Positions 24,537-32,317 of a stretch of 64,000 bases of DNA are shown one piece after another (position 1 is the stretch's first letter; each line of letters begins with the position of its first letter). The stretch comes from JAICLK01 sp963810525. GTDB taxonomy: Bacteria > Patescibacteriota > Saccharimonadia > Saccharimonadales > UBA4665. The notes under the pieces were generated by a model. That model was not told the origin of the DNA, did not search any database, and saw only the letters and a list, made by a program, of their open reading frames with translations. The stretch covers positions 62,001 to 126,000 of the forward strand of contig CAWENB010000001.1 of the NCBI GenBank assembly GCA_963810525.1. Direction: 5' to 3'. Made by a program: the position numbers and the translations under genes.

Positions 24537-25610
24537 GTGTATTCTCGGTTGCAAAAGCGTTTTGGGCGTAAAGTAGCCCGCCGACGATATGTACGCTATA
24601 GCTTACTTGGCGTTAATGTCGTGTTACTGGGGGTTATCGTGTGGTTCGTTGTACGCAATCCAGAGGCCAATATTACGGTAACCAGTTCATCAACGGCCGG
24701 CGCTGAAAGTGACACCATGGCGACAAACCCGCTCGATCAGCTATCGTCGGCCGATATCGCGATGAACGTGGCGCGTTTGGCGAATTTACCCGAAGCCACC
24801 GCCGTAACCAACCAGGCGCAGACCGAAAACGCGGAGCAGGCGATTATCGAATCTTCGGCCAGTCTCGTATCCAAGCCTCTGGTTGTGGCGACGGCATTCA
24901 AATCCAATAAAGACATTAGGGTGTATGTTGCCAAGTCAAGTGATACGATCGAAAGTATAGCGACAGAATTTGGCGTCACGTCGGACAGCATCCGCTGGTC
25001 GAACGATTTGAGCGGTGACGACGTAACGCCCGGGCAGACGTTATATATTCCGCCGCTCAATGGCATTGTCTACGTCGTCAAGCCCGGCGATACACCGGCA
25101 AGTCTGGCGCAGTATTACCACGCCAATGCGCAGCTTATTATTGCTTACAATGACGCCGAAATCGAAGGGCTTAAGCCGGGTGAGCGTATTATAATCCCGA
25201 ACGGACAAATTCAGCAGGCCAGCACCAGCTCGTATGACAGCAGCTACACGAGCGGTTTCCCGTGGGGTGGCAGCGGACCGCTGTACAATGGCAACGGCTA
25301 CGATTACGGATTCTGCACCTGGTACGTCGCGACGCAGATTTCGGTGCCGAGTAACTGGGGCAATGCCAGCTCCTGGTCATATTATGCCGGATTGAGCGGT
25401 TGGAATGTCAGCTCGCGGCCGACGGCCGGAGCGATTGCCCAGACGCCGTATGCGGCCGGTGGCGAAGGCCACGTGGCGGTTGTCGATGCGGTGAATGCCA
25501 GCGGCACCATGATTAAATTCCGAGACATGAACGGTATCGCCGGCTGGGGCGCGGTCGGATATAGCGGTTGGGAGCCGGCGAGCACGTTTCTGAACTATAT
25601 TACCCCATAA
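24537..25610 (+). CDS. Membrane-anchored LysM-CHAP peptidoglycan hydrolase
   Basis: Numbering from GTG 24537 gives 357 residues. A basic stretch precedes one membrane helix (about 21-39), then a spacer, two LysM modules (about 128-172 and 178-221), a Ser/Tyr-rich linker and a CHAP domain (about 250-357). The CHAP catalytic Cys is C260 in YGFCTWYVA and the His is H312 in GHVAVVD. It should bind and cut peptide bonds of cell-wall peptidoglycan. The frame stays open upstream to 24471, right after an AGAGGA ribosome site. Translation may therefore start at ATT 24471 or 24474, adding about 21 residues; GTG 24537 is the first ordinary start codon. Confidence 0.85.
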   Translation: MYSRLQKRFGRKVARRRYVRYSLLGVNVVLLGVIVWFVVRNPEANITVTSSSTAGAESDTMATNPLDQLSSADIAMNVARLANLPEATAVTNQAQTENAEQAIIESSASLVSKPLVVATAFKSNKDIRVYVAKSSDTIESIATEFGVTSDSIRWSNDLSGDDVTPGQTLYIPPLNGIVYVVKPGDTPASLAQYYHANAQLIIAYNDAEIEGLKPGERIIIPNGQIQQASTSSYDSSYTSGFPWGGSGPLYNGNGYDYGFCTWYVATQISVPSNWGNASSWSYYAGLSGWNVSSRPTAGAIAQTPYAAGGEGHVAVVDAVNASGTMIKFRDMNGIAGWGAVGYSGWEPASTFLNYITP

Positions 25611-25738
25611 ACAGCGATTATATTTGGTGCATCACTGATGATAAGCCGTGGCTGCGGTGCTCAGTACAACCCCTGTGTGCAGCTTTCCGTGCAGTCAGGA
25701 AAGCCGTGAGTGGTATACTCTTTAAGAGAGTTTGACGT

Positions 25739-27019
25739 ATGAAGTTTATTGATAAGGTTTTGGTTTCGATCGCGGCGGGCGACGGCGGCGACGGAGCGGT
25801 CAGTTTTCGGCACGAAAAGTTTGTCGACCGTGGTGGTCCGGACGGCGGCGATGGCGGCGATGGCGGCAGTATGATTCTAGTGGCGAGCCGCAACGAAAAC
25901 ACACTGGCCGAATTTCGCTATCACAAAGAACTGAAAGCCGAAAACGGCCAGTCCGGTGACAAACGACGAAAGCACGGCAAAAGCGGCAAAGACTTAACGG
26001 TGCCGGTGCCGGTCGGCACGGTGGTGGCCGCCGAATCCGGTGTCACGCTTGCCGATTTGACCGAAGATGGCCAGAGGGCAGTCATCGCGCACGGCGGAAA
26101 GGGCGGTTTCGGCAATGCGCATTTCGTCAGCTCGACGCGTCAGACGCCGAACTTCGCCGAAAAAGGCGAGACGGGCGAGACGCTAAATGCGGTACTGGAA
26201 CTTAAAATGATTGCCGATGTTGGTCTGGTGGGATTGCCAAACGCCGGCAAATCAACGCTTTTGGCACGGATTAGTAATGCCCGGCCGGAAATCGCCGATT
26301 ATCCCTTCACGACGCTCACGCCGAACCTCGGCGTCGTCGATATCGACAAACGCACCAGTTTGCTGTTCGCGGACATCCCGGGGTTGATCGAAGGCGCGGC
26401 GGCCGGCAAGGGTCTCGGTCATGAATTCCTGCGCCATGTCGAGCGCGCCGGCGTGCTCGTGCATCTTATCGATGCTTACCAACCTGACGTCGTGCAGGCC
26501 TATAAAACCATTCAAGCCGAGCTCAAATTGTATCAATCCGACCTTGCCAGGCGCCCACAGCTTATTGCTTTGAATAAAGTCGAAGGTCTCGACGCCGAAA
26601 TGATAGAAGACTTGCTGGTCAGACTGCGTAAGGTTGCGCCGAAAAGCGCGCCGGCGTTCGCCATATCCGCCAAATCCGGTCAAGGGATCCAGGATTTACT
26701 CTATGCTGTGAACCGGGCGGTTATAGAGCAAAAGCGTGTGCAGGTTCAGTCCAAAGAGGCTGCGGAAACCGTGCCGGTCCTGACCCTCGATGATAAAGAG
26801 GACGCCTGGAATGTGACCAAAGAAGGGGCTCGCTTCATAGTGACCGGCAAAAAAATCGAACGTTTTGCCGCACGTACCGATTTCGATAACGAGCAGGCGA
26901 TTTTCCGTTTGCGCGACATTATGCGCAAAATAGGCATCATGCACGAACTCGAGCGGCAAGGTGCTAAAGGTGGTGACAAAGTAGTTGTTGGCAAAAGTTC
27001 ATATAGCTTTGAGTACTGA
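25739..27019 (+). CDS. obg: GTPase Obg/CgtA
   Basis: The predicted protein has 426 residues. The Gly-rich Obg fold (GGDGGDGAVSFRHEKFV, GPDGGDGGDGGS) is followed by the G domain with P-loop GLPNAGKST, DIPGLIEGAAAGKGLGHEFLRH (switch II/G3) and ALNKVE (G4). The C-terminus is an OCT domain (VTGKKIERFAARTDF, MRKIGIMHELERQGA). Obg binds the 50S subunit and acts in ribosome assembly and stress control. TATACT at 25714-25719 is the likely -10 box, leaving a leader of about 13 nt. Confidence 0.95.
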   Translation: MKFIDKVLVSIAAGDGGDGAVSFRHEKFVDRGGPDGGDGGDGGSMILVASRNENTLAEFRYHKELKAENGQSGDKRRKHGKSGKDLTVPVPVGTVVAAESGVTLADLTEDGQRAVIAHGGKGGFGNAHFVSSTRQTPNFAEKGETGETLNAVLELKMIADVGLVGLPNAGKSTLLARISNARPEIADYPFTTLTPNLGVVDIDKRTSLLFADIPGLIEGAAAGKGLGHEFLRHVERAGVLVHLIDAYQPDVVQAYKTIQAELKLYQSDLARRPQLIALNKVEGLDAEMIEDLLVRLRKVAPKSAPAFAISAKSGQGIQDLLYAVNRAVIEQKRVQVQSKEAAETVPVLTLDDKEDAWNVTKEGARFIVTGKKIERFAARTDFDNEQAIFRLRDIMRKIGIMHELERQGAKGGDKVVVGKSSYSFEY

Positions 27020-27020
27020 T

Positions 27021-27048
27021 TTGACGGGCTGAGATTGTACGGTATAAT
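27021..27048 (+). promoter_or_regulatory. Consensus promoter with leaderless start
   Basis: TTGACG (27021-27026), 16 nt, TATAAT (27043-27048). ATG 27057 begins 8 nt after the hexamer, so transcription would start at or next to the start codon. This is the clearest leaderless promoter in the window. Confidence 0.65.
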
Positions 27049-27056
27049 TTTTGCCG

Positions 27057-27851
27057 ATGCCAAACAGGACTGAAGCTTTAAGGAATAGGGACAACGCTCA
27101 GGTGGAATTGAGTGCTGGAAGACTTTTGCTCCGGCGATTTTTACGGTCGCAGACGTACTGGCAAGTGGGGCACGAAGCGGTTGACAGGGCAATCGGGTGG
27201 CGTTTCGTGAGCCGGCAGGTTACGGCCCGCGCTGAGTCGCAGGGTGATGCTTTCTTCGTGGTCCAAGTTGGCGCGAATGACGGCTTGCGCGACGATCCGA
27301 TACATCGCTACATCGTTAACTACGGATGGGGCGGCTTACTGGTCGAGCCGGTACCGCGATATAGCCTGGCCTTGCAGCGCACTTACGCGAACCAGCGGGG
27401 GCTCCATTTCGCTCAAGTCGCCGTCAGTGAATACGATGGTGTGGCGACAATGTTTGCGGTCAACCCTGACAATGACCAGGACAGCAGAATCTATGGTTGC
27501 AGCAGCTTACGTAGAGAAGTTATAGATAGATCTGCCTGGACAGTGCGGGATGCGGAATCTCAGGTGGTGCCGATTTCCGTTTGTACGCGGAGGCTCGAAG
27601 GGCTGTTGGGCGATTTTAGCGTAAGCCACATTGACTATCTTGTCGTTGACACGGAAGGACACGATGGGGTGGTGGTCAATCAGGCGTTGCGGTTGCCTCC
27701 GGAGCAAATTCCGCCGATGATATTATATGAACACAATCATTTGCCTCATGATGAGCGACTGGAGCTTGAGGGCAATTTGCACGATGCCGGGTATGGTATA
27801 AGGCACATGCGGCGCGATACGTTCGCATGGCAATTATCGTCGCCCAGGTAA
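27057..27851 (+). CDS. FkbM-family methyltransferase
   Basis: The predicted protein has 264 residues. After a basic N-terminus, the SAM-binding motif appears as FFVVQVGANDGLRDDPI. YGWGGLLVEPVPRY (motif II, acidic residue for the ribose) and AVSEYDGVATMF follow, then IDYLVVDTEGHDGVVVNQAL, which is characteristic of FkbM proteins. A late MILYEHNHL also fits. These enzymes O-methylate small molecules or glycans; the substrate is unknown. There is no signal peptide. A consensus promoter sits directly before the ATG. Confidence 0.8.
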   Translation: MPNRTEALRNRDNAQVELSAGRLLLRRFLRSQTYWQVGHEAVDRAIGWRFVSRQVTARAESQGDAFFVVQVGANDGLRDDPIHRYIVNYGWGGLLVEPVPRYSLALQRTYANQRGLHFAQVAVSEYDGVATMFAVNPDNDQDSRIYGCSSLRREVIDRSAWTVRDAESQVVPISVCTRRLEGLLGDFSVSHIDYLVVDTEGHDGVVVNQALRLPPEQIPPMILYEHNHLPHDERLELEGNLHDAGYGIRHMRRDTFAWQLSSPR

Positions 27852-27999
27852 TTTTTGGTTGGTAAAGTTGTATATTGCGGCCGACTGCAAAATTTAACTT
27901 ATGGTCGTGTAACTCAGAAAGTAGTGCCGGTGCGTTGTTTGGTCTTTTCAAAGTACAAACGTCGGAGTTGACAGTTTAGGTATCGCTATCTCCCCTGAA

Positions 28000-28581
28000 C
28001 TACTGCTGCCCGTCGAATTCTTCGAACCGACCTTCGGTTAACTCTTCGGCCTGCATGGCATTCAGCATAGGTATATCCACCCCTTCCCACTTTTCGCGAT
28101 TTCCTTCCGTTTCAATCAAACATCTGCCGATAAGTATCGGATTAAGTGTACCTGGATGCTCTCCCTGTTCCAGTTTTATGCTAGCCGTGCATCTGGATTC
28201 GGAACCGATGCATGGCAGTATATCGGCAATTGGCTTGCCGGTTTTATTAAGGTAAGCTTGCGGATGCAGTTTGGCCCAGCTGAGTTCGCAGGAGCCGGAC
28301 ACCAGACAATTCCGCGCCATGACCATGCCTACGTCGAATCGAACGGCCTCGCCGCCGCACAAGCCGCAGTCGACGGTTTGCGGCACGAAGGTTACATCGT
28401 CCTTCAAATAAGGCGACGCGCCGCCATCGTCAAGTTCATTAGAACGAAAGACCCGGAGTTGGTGTGTCGCCTGCGCGGCTTCCTCGATGGCTCCGGCGTT
28501 GAGCGTCTGATCGATTTCTACTCTCATCTGTGCTGCGGCACAGGCTTCAGCCCCCGATGACGCCCCTTTGCAAAAGTTCAT
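28000..28581 (-). CDS. Cysteine-rich hypothetical protein
   Basis: The predicted protein has 193 residues and no recognised family. It has many Cys, including paired motifs (DCGLCGGE, CLVSGSCELSW, LPCIGSESRC), which suggests metal binding. An Ala/Glu-rich N-terminal part lies before them and the C-terminus is acidic. There is no signal peptide. The start at 28581 lies 6 nt after a minus-strand TATAAT (28593-28588), fitting a leaderless transcript. A short Cys-containing N-terminus (MNFCKGASSG) could instead be a redox or processing feature. It stands alone beside the IS30 element. Confidence 0.6.
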   Translation of the reverse strand: MNFCKGASSGAEACAAAQMRVEIDQTLNAGAIEEAAQATHQLRVFRSNELDDGGASPYLKDDVTFVPQTVDCGLCGGEAVRFDVGMVMARNCLVSGSCELSWAKLHPQAYLNKTGKPIADILPCIGSESRCTASIKLEQGEHPGTLNPILIGRCLIETEGNREKWEGVDIPMLNAMQAEELTEGRFEEFDGQQ

Positions 28582-28636
28582 ATATTAATTATATAATACA
28601 TTATAAAATATGCAAATATTGCACCCCGAATTAACC

Positions 28637-29690
28637 TTCAAAACGCAACCTAAGAAAACCTGAAGAGCCATGCGGCTTCCGCGTACGCTGTTGTTTGCAA
28701 GAACTAACAGTAATACGGAGGTTGCCAGCATGGCTCACCATCACTTTACCCGAGATGACCGGGTTCTTCTAGCAAAACTAAAGACCGCCGGGCTCACGAA
28801 CCAATCTTGTGCCCGCATCCTCAGGTTCCACCCTTCGTCTGTAGGTAGGGAGCTGCGTCGGGGCGCAGCTCCGACTGCGACCGGCTATGACATCCGCGTC
28901 GCCCGAAACCGCAACCGTCGGTTGAGGTATGCGGCCAACCAGCAGCACCGCAGGCTACACGACGCCGAGGCTGAGCAGCTCACGGCGCTCCTGCGGCAGT
29001 GTTACAGCCCCGAGCAGGCCGGACAGGCTGTTGGTTTGAGTCATAGTACGGTCTACCGCTGGCTCTGGGCACAACCCAAAGCTTTCTTGGCCACCATGTG
29101 GCAGTTCCTGCGCCACAAGAAGCTCCGTCGGAAGTACGGCACCAAGCGCCGGGAACGGCAGCGAGAACTGCAGAAGAAACGCTGGATCGACTCACGTCCC
29201 CAATCAGTGAACGACCGGCTGTTCTACGGCCATTGGGAGGGCGACACCGTTCGCGGCAAAGGTAACTCCGGCTACCTCGTCACCCTGGTCGAACGGAAGA
29301 GCGGTTACGCCCTCGTCGGCTACATTTCGCAGGCCACCAAGGAGCAGTTCCGGACATGTGCTGAACAGCTGCTTGCCCCACTCCCGCGACATCTGAAACG
29401 TAGCCTGACGCTCGACAATGGCACAGAGATGCAAGACTTTGAGATACTGGAAAAACATACCGGTCTGACCGTCTACTTTGCCCACCCCTACCATTCCTGG
29501 GAACGGGGCAGCAACGAGAACTTCAATGGGCTGCTCCGGCAATTCTTTCCGAAAGGCTCCTCATTCGCTAACGTCACACAGGAGCAGGTTGACCTGGCGG
29601 CCAACCTGCTCAATACTAGACCGCGTAAACGACACGGCTACCAAAGCCCTGCCACGCTACTCAAGCCGTACTTAGCTGTTGCGATTTGAA
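28637..29690 (+). mobile_element. IS30-family insertion sequence
   Basis: Inverted terminal repeats TTCAAAACGCAAC (28637-28649) and GTTGCGATTTGAA (29678-29690) match in 12 of 13 positions. The similarity goes on inward with a one- to two-base offset (CTAAG). They enclose one transposase gene that ends inside the right repeat. I could not assign a target duplication with certainty, so the outer borders may be a few bases off. Confidence 0.75.
28730..29689 (+). CDS. IS30-family transposase
   Basis: The predicted protein has 319 residues. The N-terminal helix-turn-helix (FTRDDRVLLAKLKTAGLTNQ, ILRFHPSSVGRELRRG) is typical of IS30. A second DNA-binding helix (SPEQAGQAVGLSHSTVYRWL) follows. The DDE core is intact: Asp in HWEGDTVRG, Asp in LTLDNGTEM, and Glu in SNENFNGLLRQFFPKG. 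ATG 28730 has a GGAGG ribosome site (ACGGAGGTTGCCAGC before it). The gene is full length, so the element may be active. Confidence 0.9.
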   Translation: MAHHHFTRDDRVLLAKLKTAGLTNQSCARILRFHPSSVGRELRRGAAPTATGYDIRVARNRNRRLRYAANQQHRRLHDAEAEQLTALLRQCYSPEQAGQAVGLSHSTVYRWLWAQPKAFLATMWQFLRHKKLRRKYGTKRRERQRELQKKRWIDSRPQSVNDRLFYGHWEGDTVRGKGNSGYLVTLVERKSGYALVGYISQATKEQFRTCAEQLLAPLPRHLKRSLTLDNGTEMQDFEILEKHTGLTVYFAHPYHSWERGSNENFNGLLRQFFPKGSSFANVTQEQVDLAANLLNTRPRKRHGYQSPATLLKPYLAVAI

Positions 29691-29766
29691 TGAGAATTCA
29701 GGCACTCAACCTGCCTGACTCTGTAAAAGTCATTCGGCATCTGTTAACTTATAGCCGCTTTTATTT

Positions 29767-29772
29767 TATAAT
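29767..29772 (+). promoter_or_regulatory. -10 box of 29780, leaderless
   Basis: TATAAT ends 7 nt before ATG 29780, and no ribosome site is seen. Confidence 0.45.
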
Positions 29773-29779
29773 AGTAATT

Positions 29780-30217
29780 ATGCAGAGAGACCAACTGACC
29801 GCACCATTTCCGGATTGGCAAGAATATGTTGCTGAACTTCCGGCCGAGCACCTGCTCGCTATGGTGAGCGGTACTGTTTTTGGAGACCATGGCCAAATTC
29901 GGAGTTTAGCGGGATCGGACTTCCGGACCATGCTTATGGAACTTGGCTTCGGTGACATGTTTACGTTCACTACCGGTGATGATTCGGCCGACCGGGTTGC
30001 TGAAATGAGGCTGCCCCGCAACTATGACGCATGGCTCGGCCGCCTGATGCTTTACGGCGAGGTGGAGACACCATGGCTGATGAGTATCCGAATGCAGCAT
30101 CCGGGAAAGATTGCTACGTGGATGTGCGCACATGTGCCGATTTTGCATGGTAGAAATCCCGAGGGCGTACTGAGCGCAACGGTTTGGCGCGAAGGTAGCT
30201 TCACATCCGATTGGTGA
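29780..30217 (+). CDS. Hypothetical protein
   Basis: The predicted protein has 145 residues and no recognised family, signal peptide or membrane segment. The sequence is balanced in charge with several Trp and Met (PFPDWQEYVAELP, NYDAWLGRLMLYGEVETPW). I preferred ATG 29780 over the in-frame ATG at 29690, because that one lies at the IS30 terminal repeat while a -10 box precedes 29780. It lies 23 nt before sbcB, which has its own promoter-like box. Confidence 0.55.
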   Translation: MQRDQLTAPFPDWQEYVAELPAEHLLAMVSGTVFGDHGQIRSLAGSDFRTMLMELGFGDMFTFTTGDDSADRVAEMRLPRNYDAWLGRLMLYGEVETPWLMSIRMQHPGKIATWMCAHVPILHGRNPEGVLSATVWREGSFTSDW

Positions 30218-30227
30218 AATGCTGTGC

Positions 30228-30233
30228 TACACT
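30228..30233 (+). promoter_or_regulatory. -10 box of sbcB, leaderless
   Basis: TACACT ends 7 nt before ATG 30241; no ribosome site. Confidence 0.4.
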
Positions 30234-30240
30234 GGTAGCC

Positions 30241-31677
30241 ATGGCTGCCAGCTTTTTCTTTTATGATTTGGAAACGAGCGGGCTCAGCCCGCGTTCACAT
30301 CGGATCATGCAATTTGCGGGCCAGCGGACGGATATGGATATGCGGCCTGTCGGCGAGCCTGTAAATATCCTTATTAAGCTCACGCCCGAGGTGCTGCCCG
30401 ACCCTGACGCCGTGCTGGTTACTGGCATTACGCCGCAACGAACCATTGCCGATGGGGTGAACGAAGCCGAATTTCTCAAAATGTTTGTCGAAGAAGTTGC
30501 AACACCAGGAACGATTTTCGTCGGTTACAATACGGTACGGTTCGACGATGAATTCATGCGTTTTTTGCACTACCGGAATTTTTATGACGCCTATGAATGG
30601 CAGTGGAAGGACGATCGCAGCCGTTGGGATCTGCTGGATGTCGTGCGCATGATGCGCGCGCTGCGTCCGGATGGTATTAAGTGGCCTTTCGCGTCCGACG
30701 GCCGACCGACCAACCGTCTTGAGCTGCTGACATCGCTAAACAAAATTGACCACCAAAACGCCCATGATGCTCTGGGTGATGTCAATGCCACGATGGCGGT
30801 TGCCCGGCTCATCAAAACTAAGCAGCCTAAGCTTTTCGATTTTCTGCTCTCACTGCGGGATAAACGGAAAGTCGAACCGCTCGTCCAAAGCGGCCATCCG
30901 TTCGTATATAGTTCCGGTAAGTATCCAGGCGAATACGAAAAGACGACGGTAGCCGTTTCAGTCGCCAAGCATCCGAGAAAACAGGGCGCACTGGTGTTTG
31001 ACCTCAGACATGACCCGTCTGAATTTTCTCGGCTTTCGCCAAAGCAATTAGCCGAGCGCTGGTCATTCACGCGCGACGAAAACGCGCCGGCGCGCCTGCC
31101 TGTCAAAACGCTGCAGTACAACCGCTGTCCGGCAGTGGCGCCATTAAGCGTACTCGACAAGGCCAGCCAGGTTCGCCTGAAACTAGACTTGCAGGTCATA
31201 GAAACAAACCGCACGAAGCTGACAGGATTGTTGCCGGAATTAAAGCCCAAACTACTGGAAGCCCTGGAATTGCTCGACAAAAAGCAACAAGCCGAGCTTA
31301 TTGGAAACGAGCATGACGCCGACAGTCAGCTGTACGATGGTTTTATTTCTGATGCCGACAAGAACGTCATGCGTGCGGTGCGGGCAGCCGAGCCCGCTGA
31401 TCTGAGTTCCTTTGCAGTCAATTTACACGATAACCGTCTAAAGGTGTTATTGCCGCTGTATAAGGCCCGCAACTATCCTGAACATTTAAGCGGTGAGGAG
31501 CGCGAAGCTTGGGAAAAGTTTACTGCCCAGCGCTTGCTTAGCGGTGGTCAGCAAAGCCGCATGGCTAAATATTTTGAGCGGCTGCAGACGCTCACGAATG
31601 ATTCCAAACTTACTCAAAATCAACGCTATCTACTCGAGGAGCTAAAGCTCTACGGCGAATCGATTATGCCCGCTTAA
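30241..31677 (+). CDS. sbcB: Exodeoxyribonuclease I
   Basis: The predicted protein has 478 residues, close to E. coli ExoI (475). The DEDD exonuclease motifs are present: FFYDLETSGLSPRSHRIMQFA (first Asp and Glu), VGYNTVRFDDEFMR (second Asp), and HQNAHDALGDVNATMAVARL (His-Asp of the DEDDh type). The SH3-like and C-terminal helical domains follow. It degrades single-stranded DNA 3' to 5' in recombination and mismatch repair. The intact reading frame contrasts with the broken uvrA just downstream. The 3' end overlaps a small convergent gene by 14 nt. Confidence 0.9.
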   Translation: MAASFFFYDLETSGLSPRSHRIMQFAGQRTDMDMRPVGEPVNILIKLTPEVLPDPDAVLVTGITPQRTIADGVNEAEFLKMFVEEVATPGTIFVGYNTVRFDDEFMRFLHYRNFYDAYEWQWKDDRSRWDLLDVVRMMRALRPDGIKWPFASDGRPTNRLELLTSLNKIDHQNAHDALGDVNATMAVARLIKTKQPKLFDFLLSLRDKRKVEPLVQSGHPFVYSSGKYPGEYEKTTVAVSVAKHPRKQGALVFDLRHDPSEFSRLSPKQLAERWSFTRDENAPARLPVKTLQYNRCPAVAPLSVLDKASQVRLKLDLQVIETNRTKLTGLLPELKPKLLEALELLDKKQQAELIGNEHDADSQLYDGFISDADKNVMRAVRAAEPADLSSFAVNLHDNRLKVLLPLYKARNYPEHLSGEEREAWEKFTAQRLLSGGQQSRMAKYFERLQTLTNDSKLTQNQRYLLEELKLYGESIMPA

Positions 31678-31864
31678 GCTGAAGACGTCGAGTAGCCAGA
31701 AGCAGACTGAGTTGGGCAAGCAGAAATCGCATCGTGCGAACGCGTCGTATGCGCTGGGCAATATAGCGCACCGTAGCCCCGCCTAAACAAATAACCAGCC
31801 ATCCGAGTAAACCGATATGAATGTTGGTACCAGGAATAATACCCAATACAATTAAATCCGACAT
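31664..31864 (-). CDS. Small membrane protein
   Basis: The predicted protein has 66 residues: MSDLIVLGIIPGTNIHIGLL, then a hydrophobic stretch (LLGWLVICLGG) and a basic, Arg/Leu-rich tail. ATG 31864 has GGGAG 6 nt upstream, a better site than the in-frame ATG 31879. One or two membrane segments are likely. The IIPGTNI motif followed by a membrane helix looks conserved-protein-like rather than random. Function unknown. Confidence 0.5.
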   Translation of the reverse strand: MSDLIVLGIIPGTNIHIGLLGWLVICLGGATVRYIAQRIRRVRTMRFLLAQLSLLLATRRLQLKRA

Positions 31865-31966
31865 ACGCCGCTCCCACATGAGAAATTGTGTTATATGTAT
31901 TTATGCATAGAATTGCAATAAAAGCAATAATATTTTTGTAATGCTAATGGTTTATTCGAACGATTT

Positions 31967-32239
31967 TTGTGGATAACTTGCTTCGCTTTACAGGAGCGGC
32001 GCTTCAAATATCGGACCGGGCATGACAACACGCGTGACGCGAAGCTGAATGGTGTCGTCGAGCGAATGAACCGTACCTCACGGGAAGATATCTATGATCT
32101 TGGCCTGCATGATCTACTAAGCATTGAGGAACACAACCACCTGCTAAAAGAGCAAGACCATATCTACAATTACATCCGTCCCCATGAGGCGCTTGGCACG
32201 CAGACACCGAACCAGTACTATGTAAGCACTAAATCTTAA
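31967..32239 (+). pseudogene. Remnant of an IS3/IS481-type transposase (C-terminal end)
   Basis: Only the last 75 or so residues of an integrase-core transposase remain: KLNGVVERMNRTSREDIYD (the third acidic residue lies in VVERM), then EEHNHLL, IYNYIRPHEALGTQTPNQYY. The earlier catalytic residues and the helix-turn-helix are absent upstream. It lies just before uvrA. An exact DnaA-box 9-mer (TGTGGATAA, 31968-31976) overlaps the beginning. Confidence 0.75.
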
Positions 32240-32302
32240 CCGTCAAAGTGTACGGTATATGGTGATCTCGTACAGAGTCTGGAAGCTTGAACAATACTCC
32301 TG

Positions 32303-32308
32303 TATAAT
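32303..32308 (+). promoter_or_regulatory. -10 box of uvrA, leaderless
   Basis: TATAAT ends 9 nt before ATG 32318. The promoter is intact although the gene is not. Confidence 0.45.
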
Positions 32309-32317
32309 ACCTCGGCT

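Noticed and set aside
27676..27951. A 91-codon minus-strand frame at the end of the methyltransferase gene
   Set aside because: It mostly overlaps the methyltransferase coding region and has no ribosome site or recognisable features.
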